39,388 nt of DNA, taken from positions 1 to 39,388 of the forward strand of contig CAINND010000098.1 in assembly GCA_903851035.1 (NCBI GenBank), read 5' to 3'. Position numbers and translations under genes: made by a program. Numbering within the stretch: the stretch's first letter is position 1; each line of letters starts with the position of its first letter. Below are positions 33,154 through 39,388 of this stretch, piece by piece. Under the pieces are notes generated by a model, which made no database searches, was not told the origin of the DNA, and saw only the letters and a list, made by a program, of their open reading frames with translations. Source of the stretch: an uncultured Acidobacteriota bacterium (GTDB taxonomy: Bacteria; Acidobacteriota; Terriglobia; Terriglobales; Acidobacteriaceae).

Positions 33154-33230
33154 TGGTGGCCCCGGGCAGATTCGAACTGCCGACCTCCGGTTTAGGAAAC
33201 CGCTGCTCTATCCAGCTGAGCTACGGGGCC
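33154..33230 (-). tRNA. tRNA-Arg (anticodon CCU)
   Basis: A 77-base gene including encoded CCA. The acceptor stem GGCCCCG/CGGGGCC is perfect, followed by A73. The D arm is GCTC/GAGC. The anticodon loop TTCCTAA has CCT (33194-33196 on the complementary strand). The T arm contains TTCGAAT. The anticodon stem has a G-G mismatch at 27-43, and the other four pairs close. It decodes AGG. Confidence 0.93.
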
Positions 33231-33316
33231 ACGCTACGGGCCGCATCGCCATGCCCGCATGGCTCATTGTAGCAATCCCCGTCAGCCATTGTCGTGGCCG
33301 TGGTAGCCACAAAGAC

Positions 33317-33344
33317 AAGGGCGAGAGCCGCAGCCCCCGCCCTT
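33317..33344 (-). terminator. Probable terminator of the inositol-phosphate synthase gene
   Basis: On the - strand AAGGGCG ... CGCCCTT forms a 7-bp stem with a GC-rich loop followed by GTCTTTGT, about 20 bases past the stop. Moderately convincing as an intrinsic terminator. Confidence 0.5.
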
Positions 33345-33365
33345 TGATTTTGCTCGAAAAGACGC

Positions 33366-34703
33366 TTAGTCGTAGTACTCCAGGCCCAGGTGCGTGATCA
33401 GCTCCTCGCCCGCAATGTGGCGCAGGGTGTTCTTCAGCTTCATCGACTGAATGAACAGATCGTGCTCCGGATACAGGCCCTTGGCCACCATCGGCGACTT
33501 GAAGTAGAAGCTCATCCACTCCTGAATGCCGATGTTCTTCAGTTCTTCGGTGCGTGCCGCCAGGTCGAGGAACAGAACGATATCCAACGCCAGCGGAGCG
33601 GCCAGAATGGAGTCGCGGCAGAGGAAGTCCACCTTTATCTGCATCGGGTAGCCCAGCCATCCGAAGATGTCGATGTTGTCCCAGCCCTCTTTGTTGTCTC
33701 CGCGCGGCGGATAGTAGTTGATGCGCACCTTGTGGAAGATGTCGCCGTAAAGATTCGGGTAGAGCTTGGGCTGCAGGATTTCATCCAGCACGCTCAGCTT
33801 GGACTCTTCCTTGGTCTTGAAGCTGCCCGGATCCTCCAGCACTTCGCCATCGCGGTTGCCCAGGATGTTGGTGCTGAACCAGCCGCTCAGGCCCAGCATG
33901 CGGGCCTTGAAGCCCGGCGCAAGGATGGTCTTCATCAGCGTCTGTCCGGTCTTGAAGTCCTTGCCGGCGATGGGCGCGTTGTTCTTCTTGGAGAGCTCCT
34001 GCATGAAGGGCAGGTCCACCGTCAGGTTCGGCGCGCCGTTGGCGTAAGGCACGCACTCCTGCAACGCGGCGTAAGCGTAAATCTGTGACGGCGCAATGTT
34101 CGGATCGCTATCCTTCAGGCCCTTTTCAAAGGCTTCCAAGCTGGCGTGTACCTTGCCCGGCTTCTGGAAGCTCTCGGTTGAGCCGCACCAGATCATCACC
34201 AGGCGCGAGCAGTTGTTCTTCTTCTTGAAGTCGCGAATATCCTTGCGAACCTGTTCGACCAGGTCGGCCTTGTTCTTGCCCTTTTTCACGTTGGGGCCGC
34301 TGATCAGCTTGACGTACTTGTGGTCGAAGACCGCAGGCATCGGCTTGATCTTGTCCAGGAAAGGCTTCAGCTTGCGAAGCAGGTCCTTTTCAAGAACAGC
34401 GGCGTTCATTGCCGATTCGTAAGCGCTGTCGGTGAAGATGTCCCAGCCGCCGAAGACGATGTCCTTCAGCTCGGCGAGGGGAACGAAGTCCTTGATGAAT
34501 GGAGTGCGTTTGTCGGTGCGTTTGCCCAGGCGGATGGTACCGATCTGCGTCAGCGAACCGATCGGCTCGCCAATCCCCTTGCGTACAGCTTCAACGCCGG
34601 CAATGAAGGTTGTGGCAACGGCGCCCAGTCCGACCACCAGAATGCCAAGTTTGCCCTTGGCGGGCGCAATTTGCGTAGGATTCAACTTCTGCCCTTTGGC
34701 CAT
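33366..34703 (-). CDS. ino1: myo-Inositol-1-phosphate synthase
   Basis: A 445-residue NAD-dependent enzyme that isomerises glucose-6-phosphate to inositol-1-phosphate. The Rossmann motif is GILVVGLGAVATTFIAG. The central region has the family's SGPNVKKGKNKADLVEQVRKD, and the catalytic region shows KDFKTGQTLMKT, LGLSGWFSTNILGNRDG and WDNIDIFGWLGYPMQIKVDFLCRDS, with the Lys and Asp residues used in the reaction. Length is between short actinobacterial and longer eukaryotic forms. The product could feed inositol phospholipids, inositol compatible solutes or glycans; no other inositol gene is adjacent. It is a single-gene unit with tRNA-Arg downstream and a divergent SDR gene upstream. Confidence 0.95.
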   Translation of the reverse strand: MAKGQKLNPTQIAPAKGKLGILVVGLGAVATTFIAGVEAVRKGIGEPIGSLTQIGTIRLGKRTDKRTPFIKDFVPLAELKDIVFGGWDIFTDSAYESAMNAAVLEKDLLRKLKPFLDKIKPMPAVFDHKYVKLISGPNVKKGKNKADLVEQVRKDIRDFKKKNNCSRLVMIWCGSTESFQKPGKVHASLEAFEKGLKDSDPNIAPSQIYAYAALQECVPYANGAPNLTVDLPFMQELSKKNNAPIAGKDFKTGQTLMKTILAPGFKARMLGLSGWFSTNILGNRDGEVLEDPGSFKTKEESKLSVLDEILQPKLYPNLYGDIFHKVRINYYPPRGDNKEGWDNIDIFGWLGYPMQIKVDFLCRDSILAAPLALDIVLFLDLAARTEELKNIGIQEWMSFYFKSPMVAKGLYPEHDLFIQSMKLKNTLRHIAGEELITHLGLEYYD

Positions 34704-34786
34704 CGCTATGAATCACTTCCTTGAAGAGTCTTGAGGAGTCAACGTCAATAACACAAACAACTTATGCTCTCGCTTCCAAGGGGTGT

Positions 34787-34817
34787 TTGGCAATTTTGTT
34801 GTAGTATGTGGTATAAC
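34787..34817 (+). promoter_or_regulatory. Possible promoter for the SDR-Ste24 pair
   Basis: TTGGCA (34787-34792) and TATAAC (34812-34817) are 19 bases apart, with TGTGG directly before the second hexamer. The spacing is slightly long. It lies about 60 bases ahead of the SDR start. Confidence 0.35.
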
Positions 34818-34875
34818 CGGATGGTCGAACGGCGAGCAGAGGGGGTTGTGATGCACTTTTGCTCATGGAGTGGGG

Positions 34876-35724
34876 ATGAATCAACATTTAGCGGTCATTA
34901 CAGGCTGTTCCAGCGGTTTTGGACTGCTCTCCACCGTGGAATTGGCGCGCCAGGGTTGGACGGTTGTGGCCACCATGCGCGATTTAAGCCGCCGCGGGGC
35001 GCTTGATGAGGCTGTGAGCCGTGCCGGGGTAGGCGAGCGCGTCAGCGTGCGTTTATTGGACGCCGCGGCCCATTCCACACACGCCGCCTTTGTGGAACAG
35101 GTGCTGGCCGACTACGGACGCATCGACCTGCTGGTCAATAACGCCGGCTTCGCCATGGCGGGCTTTGTCGAGGATTTATCGCTGGACGAATACCGCCGCC
35201 AGTTCGAGACCAACTTCTTCGGCATGGTCAGCCTGACCAAGGCAGTCCTGCCCACCATGCGCCAGCATCGCTCCGGGCGGATCGTCAACATCAGCTCCAT
35301 CGCCGGCCGCACCGGCACCCCGGCCATGAGTGCCTACAACGCCAGCAAGTTCGCCATGGAAGGCTTTACCGAGGCCCTGCGGCTGGAGATGGCGCCCATC
35401 GGCATCTTCCCTATCATCATCGAGCCCGGCTCCTTCGAAACCGGCATCTGGTATCACAAGGAGAACGTCGCCGCCGCCGCGGCCGATCCCAGCTCTCCCA
35501 ACACGGTGCGCAGCACTCACTTCCGCGATTACATCCAGCAGAGCCTGCAACGCGCAGACGCCAATGACGTGGCGCGCCTGATTGCCCACGTCGCCAGCGT
35601 GCCCCAGCCAAAGCTGCGCTACCCCATTGGCACGGATGCCAAACTGCTCCTGGTGTTGCGCCTGCTGCTGCCATGGAAGGCCTTTGAGAGCCTGGTGGTT
35701 AAGAAGATGGGACTCGGACTGTAG
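34876..35724 (+). CDS. Classical short-chain dehydrogenase/reductase
   Basis: A 282-residue NAD(P)-dependent oxidoreductase. The cofactor motif is TGCSSGFG (residues 9-16), NNAG follows, the catalytic Ser is in NISSIAG and YNASK supplies Tyr154 and Lys158. A C-terminal extension of ~40 residues resembles retinol-dehydrogenase-like or ketoreductase-type SDRs; the substrate is unknown. ATG 34876 is preferred over GTG 34870 because GGAG lies five bases upstream. It is 22 bases before the Ste24-type protease, so the two probably form an operon. Confidence 0.9.
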   Translation: MNQHLAVITGCSSGFGLLSTVELARQGWTVVATMRDLSRRGALDEAVSRAGVGERVSVRLLDAAAHSTHAAFVEQVLADYGRIDLLVNNAGFAMAGFVEDLSLDEYRRQFETNFFGMVSLTKAVLPTMRQHRSGRIVNISSIAGRTGTPAMSAYNASKFAMEGFTEALRLEMAPIGIFPIIIEPGSFETGIWYHKENVAAAAADPSSPNTVRSTHFRDYIQQSLQRADANDVARLIAHVASVPQPKLRYPIGTDAKLLLVLRLLLPWKAFESLVVKKMGLGL

Positions 35725-35746
35725 CCAGCACAGGAAAGGTCAACTC

Positions 35747-36955
35747 ATGCCGAACGCCAAAGTCCTCTCACCGGGCGAACAGGTGGCCCAGCGCACTATC
35801 ACCAGCTACACGCTCACCCCGGCGCAGATGGTTAAGAGCGAGGGTCTCTACCGCACTGGCATCGTCTTGTCTTTTGCCTACCCGGCGCTGGAGCTGGCCA
35901 TTGTCGTCGCCATCCTGTGGACGCGCTTCGGAGCCCGTCTGCAGCGCCTGGCCGAGCGCGCCAGCCGCAACCGCTTTGTGCAGGCCTGCGTCTTTGTGCC
36001 GCTGCTGATGCTGGTCTTCAGCCTGTTGGAGTTGCCGCTGGAGATGTACTCGCACCACCTCAGCCTGGCCTACGGCTTGAGCGTGCAGCGCTGGGGCGGC
36101 TGGTTCTGGGATCAGGCCAAGTCAGCCGGTCTCAGCATCCCCGTGATCACTTTATGCCTGTGGGGAATCTATGCGGCCATCCGCAAGACCCGCCGCTGGT
36201 GGCTGCGGGGATGGGTGGTCTCCATGCCAATCATGGCCATCATGTTTTTTCTCTCCCCGGTTCTAATCGACCCGATCTTCAACCGCTTCAATCCCCTGCA
36301 GGCGACCAATCCCGAGCTGACCACGCAGTTGCAATCGCTGGCGCATGGCTCCGGCCTGGAGATTCCCAAGTCGCGCATCTTCCTGATGCATGCCAGCGAC
36401 AAGGTGACCACCTACAACGCTTACGTTACCGGCTTCGGAGCCACCAAGCGCATCGTCGTATGGGACACCACTGCCCGCGATATGACCGTGCCGCAGACTC
36501 TCTTTGTCTTTGGACATGAGATGGGCCACTACGTCATGCATCACATTTACCTCATCATGGCGCTCTTCGCCGTGGGGATGTTCGCAGGCTTCTGGCTGGT
36601 TTCCGTGCTGGTGCCGTGGATGATTGAGCGCTGGGGCGCCGGTTGGGGAGTGGCGACTTTGGGCGACTGGGCCAGCCTGCCACTGCTGATCGGAGTGGTC
36701 ACCGTGCTTAGCTTTATCAGTGCGCCGCTCGACAGCACCATCAGCCGGCAGATGGAGCACGCTGCCGACGCCTATGGCTTGCAGGCGACCATTCCGGTCA
36801 CGCCCGACGCCCACCAGGTGGCCGCGCAATCCTTCCAGCTATTGGGTGAAAAAAGTTTTTCTTATCCGGAACCGTCGCGCCTGTATGTTATCTGGCACTA
36901 CTCGCATCCGCCCATCGCCGAGCGCATCCGGTTTGTTCTTGGCAATGAGAAATAG
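35747..36955 (+). CDS. M48-family (Ste24/CAAX prenyl protease 1-like) membrane protease
   Basis: A 402-residue integral membrane zinc protease. The active helix FGHEMGHYVMH has its HEMGH at residues 257-261. The third zinc ligand is probably the Glu in SRQMEHAADAYGL. The N-terminus has the PAQMVKSEGLYRTG and YPALELAIV stretches and the LLELPLEMYSHHLSLAYGLS region typical of Ste24 relatives, with about seven hydrophobic segments. SRIFLMHASDKVTTYNAYVTGFG is diagnostic of the family. Bacterial members degrade or process membrane proteins; no prenylation substrate is implied. Start ATG 35747 has AGGAAAGG upstream. A longer open frame upstream overlaps the SDR gene and is a shadow. Confidence 0.93.
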   Translation: MPNAKVLSPGEQVAQRTITSYTLTPAQMVKSEGLYRTGIVLSFAYPALELAIVVAILWTRFGARLQRLAERASRNRFVQACVFVPLLMLVFSLLELPLEMYSHHLSLAYGLSVQRWGGWFWDQAKSAGLSIPVITLCLWGIYAAIRKTRRWWLRGWVVSMPIMAIMFFLSPVLIDPIFNRFNPLQATNPELTTQLQSLAHGSGLEIPKSRIFLMHASDKVTTYNAYVTGFGATKRIVVWDTTARDMTVPQTLFVFGHEMGHYVMHHIYLIMALFAVGMFAGFWLVSVLVPWMIERWGAGWGVATLGDWASLPLLIGVVTVLSFISAPLDSTISRQMEHAADAYGLQATIPVTPDAHQVAAQSFQLLGEKSFSYPEPSRLYVIWHYSHPPIAERIRFVLGNEK

Positions 36956-37327
36956 GGCGGTGCGTAGTAACCCGGGAAACTAAAGTACTAACTTTTCCCA
37001 TGTCTAAATTGCACAATTTGGTGGAAACTTTCGCTGAATGGCCCCATACTCCCTTTGGTTCAGCCCCCGGGCTGTACTAAAGGGCGTTCACCGATGCAAT
37101 GGTTCTCTCATTCACGACACGGCCTGCATACTCTGAGGGCCGGTGTCTATGAACGCCAATTGTTTGCAGCTACGGCGGCGAGTGTCACCCTCCCCCACTC
37201 GCCGCTCGCTGCTTTTGAAGGTCTGCTGGTGGCCTCTGTTTTCTCTACAATCTTCTGGACCCTGCTGACGGTGGCCTTCCTGCACCTGGCCTGATTCGTC
37301 CGCTGAATCTTCTACTCTCTTAGTTCA
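36956..37327. other. Intergenic stretch, at most one small gene
   Basis: The first ~130 bases are AT-richer (CTAAAGTACTAACTTTTCCC, TTGCACAATTTGG). A small palindrome CAGCCCCCGGGCTG lies at 37063-37076 before the small open frame at 37094, listed separately. I see no RNA gene or mobile element. Confidence 0.4.
37094..37294 (+). CDS. Possible 66-residue single-TM small protein
   Basis: From ATG 37094 a 66-residue frame ends in a hydrophobic segment (FEGLLVASVFSTIFWTLLTVAFLHLA) that would make one C-terminal membrane helix. The N-terminal half is polar with several His and Arg residues. No good ribosome-binding site is seen and I recognise no family. The regular hydrophobic tail in an otherwise empty 370-base gap is the only support, so it may not be a gene. 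Confidence 0.3.
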   Translation: MQWFSHSRHGLHTLRAGVYERQLFAATAASVTLPHSPLAAFEGLLVASVFSTIFWTLLTVAFLHLA

Positions 37328-38908
37328 CTACTCCAGTCCAAATTCCTTCCAGCGTTTTGCGATGCGCTCTTTCACCTCGGCGCTCATCTCCACCTCGTCC
37401 GGCCAGGGACGCGTAAAGCCCTCGGTGGGCCACTTGCGCGTGGCGTCAATGCCCATCTTGCTGCCAAAGTTCGGCAGACGGCTGGCGTGGTCGAGCGAAT
37501 CCACCGGGCCGAGCGTGAACTGGATGTCGCGTTCGGGATCAATGTTGTTCAGCGCCCGCAGAGTCACCTCGCGCAGGTCCTTCACGTCGCAATCCTCGTC
37601 CACCACCACAATGCACTTGGTAAACATGGCCTGCCCCAGCGACCAGATGGCGTTCATCACCTTACGCGCCTGGCCGGGATAGCTCTTGCGGATGGAGATG
37701 ATCATCAGGTTGTGGGCAACGCCCTCCGGCGGCAGGTGGAAGTCCACAAGCTCGGGAATCATCATCTTGGCCGCCGGTAAAAAGATGCGCTCCACGGCCA
37801 GTGCCATCCAGGCATCTTCCTGCGGAGGCTTGCCGACAATGGTCGCCGCGTAGATGGGATTCTTGCGGTGCGTGATGCACTCAATGTGGAAGACCGGGTA
37901 AACATCCTCCAGCGAGTAGAAGCCCGTGTGATCGCCAAACGGACCCTCGGTGCGCATCTCTCCGATGTCCACGTAGCCTTCCAGCACGATCTCAGCCGAG
38001 GCCGGAACCTCCAGGTCGCTCAGCTCGCACTTCACCACCTCGACGGGCTTGCCGCGCAGGAAACCGGCAATCATGTACTCCTCAATGTCCGGCGGCGCGG
38101 GCACAATGGCAGAAAAAGTCACCGTGGGATCGGTGCCGATGGCGACGGCCACATCCATGCGTCCGTTGATGGGTTTGCCAGTAAAGGCCACGCTGGCGCC
38201 GCCCGTCTGCGCCATGATCTCGACCGAACTGGTCTTGCCCAGGGTCTCCTTTGACGCATCGCCTTCAGCCGCGGCAGCCCTGATGCGCTCGCGTTGATGC
38301 TCGGCGGCGTTCTTGTGGCGCTGCCAGTGCATGCCCGTGGTCTGCCCGTCGTAAACGTGCATGCGGTACATTCCGATGTTGCGCTTACCGTTGCGCGGGT
38401 CGCGCGTCATCACGCACGGCAGGGTGATAAAGCGTCCGCCATCCTGCGGCCAGCATTGCAGGATGGGAAAGTCGAGCACGGAGAAGTCGCCCTTCTTGAT
38501 GACCTCCTTGCACGGCCCACTGCTGACGCGCTTGGGGAAAAGGTTGCCCAGGTCGGCCAGCATGGGCAGCATCTTGATCTTTTCCAGCAATCCCTGTGGA
38601 GTCTTCACGTCCATCATCTGGTGGATGCGCGCGGCAATCTCGTCCAGCGAGTTGGAACCCAGCGCCAGGTTAATGCGCCGCTCGCTGCCGAACTGGTTGG
38701 TCAAAATCTTGTGGCCGGGATGGCCCTTGACGTTCTCAAACAGCAAGGCCGGACCGCCGGGCCCGCGGCCATTCTTTGCGCTCCACTTGCTGACGCGGTC
38801 GGTAATCTCGGTGACTTCGAGGATGGGATCGACTTCGGCGGTGATGCGCTTCAGCTCACCGGCTTTGTCCAGCGCCGCAATCCATTCACGCAAATCGTTG
38901 TAGGCCAC
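37328..38908 (-). CDS. ubiD: UbiD-family prenylated-FMN decarboxylase
   Basis: A 526-residue UbiD-type (de)carboxylase using prenylated FMN, acting in the cytoplasm. The cofactor/metal-binding stretch is NIGMYRMHVYDGQTTGMHW, the catalytic acid region is EGPFGDHTGFYS, and the N-terminus (DLREWIAALDKAGELKRI) and C-terminus (KWPTEGFTRPWPDEVEMS) are typical of the UbiD/menaquinone-pathway branch. In quinone synthesis it removes the ring carboxyl from a polyprenylated precursor; acidobacteria use menaquinone, so the exact step is uncertain. The flavin prenyltransferase UbiX is not in this window. Start MAYNDLRE is well placed. Confidence 0.92.
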   Translation of the reverse strand: MAYNDLREWIAALDKAGELKRITAEVDPILEVTEITDRVSKWSAKNGRGPGGPALLFENVKGHPGHKILTNQFGSERRINLALGSNSLDEIAARIHQMMDVKTPQGLLEKIKMLPMLADLGNLFPKRVSSGPCKEVIKKGDFSVLDFPILQCWPQDGGRFITLPCVMTRDPRNGKRNIGMYRMHVYDGQTTGMHWQRHKNAAEHQRERIRAAAAEGDASKETLGKTSSVEIMAQTGGASVAFTGKPINGRMDVAVAIGTDPTVTFSAIVPAPPDIEEYMIAGFLRGKPVEVVKCELSDLEVPASAEIVLEGYVDIGEMRTEGPFGDHTGFYSLEDVYPVFHIECITHRKNPIYAATIVGKPPQEDAWMALAVERIFLPAAKMMIPELVDFHLPPEGVAHNLMIISIRKSYPGQARKVMNAIWSLGQAMFTKCIVVVDEDCDVKDLREVTLRALNNIDPERDIQFTLGPVDSLDHASRLPNFGSKMGIDATRKWPTEGFTRPWPDEVEMSAEVKERIAKRWKEFGLE

Positions 38909-39002
38909 GGGGACTCCTCCGCACTGATTGCTACAAACTCATTTCTCGGCAACAGTTCGCGGTTTTCAATCTAATATCGAAAGTCTGTATACATTTAGAG
39001 CG

Positions 39003-39388
39003 CTAGGTCTTCGGCGATTCTTTTGTATCAACACTTTTAGATTGCTTGTTCTCGATAATCTCCCCACCTAGCAAATAAAGGAACTTGTCGAGTTGTTTGA
39101 ATGTAAATGAATTCAGATGATACCTCTCTCTGAACGCGCTCACAATCTCGCGGAAGTTTGAATACGTCCATAGGTCATCACGTCGGAATGAGTGAAAAGA
39201 ATCCCACCTCTGATAAGCCCACAAGCATTCCTCGACGCGGCTGTCGAAAATCGGATAGAGATCGGGTTTGTGCCAGCTACAGTATTTCGTTGCAAATGAG
39301 TAGTTATGGAAATGCCTATCTTGTTTCCATGGGATTTTGGATATTTTGGGAACCAAGCCCGCAGATCCCGCGGCGAGCTCTGTATCCA
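39003..39388 (-). CDS. C-terminal part of an unknown protein, cut by window edge
   Basis: The frame is open to the end of the window, so only the last ~128 residues are visible. The sequence has many aromatic and charged residues, with a notable block FATKYCSWHKPDLYPIFDSRV followed by a helical part and a Lys/Ser-rich tail. The 'K-x-x-x-W-H-x-P-x-x-x-P-I-x-D-S' pattern reminds me of helix-hairpin-helix/OGG-like glycosylase-fold proteins found in accessory regions, but this is a weak impression. It is clearly more AT-rich than all neighbours, with codons such as AAA, TTT and GAA favoured, consistent with horizontal acquisition. Confidence 0.6.
   Translation of the reverse strand, partial: DTELAAGSAGLVPKISKIPWKQDRHFHNYSFATKYCSWHKPDLYPIFDSRVEECLWAYQRWDSFHSFRRDDLWTYSNFREIVSAFRERYHLNSFTFKQLDKFLYLLGGEIIENKQSKSVDTKESPKT

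Overview
This window looks like a chromosomal segment of a Gram-negative bacterium of about 60% GC, most probably an acidobacterium of the Terriglobia/Acidobacteriaceae type. That assignment is an inference. It rests on overall protein character (UvrA, MiaB with a DUF151 nuclease, a cytosolic BtuF-like protein), many exported proteins of unknown function with Ala-Gln-type signal cleavage sites, and 'GTGTCAT..TGAGCG...AGTCGAA' intergenic repeats of a type I associate with acidobacterial genomes. Almost everything here is ordinary, densely packed chromosome: no phage, plasmid, CRISPR array or insertion sequence was seen. Two tRNA genes are present, Gln(CUG) on + and Arg(CCU) on -.

Layout. 1-5.4 kb: a + strand run with the 3' part of uvrA, a TPR protein, a small exported protein and a SprT-like zinc protease, the first three joined by 4-base overlaps. 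5.4-7.3 kb: a - strand miaB/DUF151 pair. 7.4-8.6 kb: tRNA-Gln, a repeat-bearing spacer and one small lower-GC exported gene lying between two copies of a terminator-like sequence. 8.6-12.7 kb: nuoB apart from any other nuo gene, a HAD phosphatase, a BtuF-like protein with no signal peptide, a MutT-type Nudix enzyme and an atypical Nramp transporter. 12.8-15 kb: a membrane protein with a four-cysteine C-terminal module, then a PRC/MgtE-N/CBS protein. 15-20.8 kb: NagZ-like GH3, an amidinotransferase-fold protein lacking its nucleophile cysteine, a penicillin-acylase-type hydrolase and a CPBP protease. 20.8-25.6 kb: a small exported protein, a GHMP kinase, a cysteine hydrolase, a class-C-like serine hydrolase and murA. 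25.6-30.7 kb (- strand): mtnP, a PfkB kinase, a GT-C membrane protein, and an exported HExxH protease. 31-33.3 kb: a GGDEF-EAL protein, a composite palindromic repeat and tRNA-Arg. 33.3-39.4 kb: inositol-phosphate synthase, an SDR plus a Ste24-type protease, a UbiD decarboxylase, and the truncated end of an AT-richer unknown gene.

How genes may work together. UvrA and MiaB serve DNA repair and tRNA modification. MurA, the NagZ-like enzyme and possibly the serine hydrolase and acylase serve cell-wall synthesis or turnover. MtnP with the PfkB kinase points to purine/methylthioadenosine salvage. The least conventional proposal is that the Nramp-like transporter, whose substrate-binding Met is replaced by Ala, works with the nearby cytosolic MgtE-N/CBS protein as a two-part Mg2+ (or Mn2+) uptake system. 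The membrane protein between them ends in a widespread cysteine module that I believe has no assigned function.
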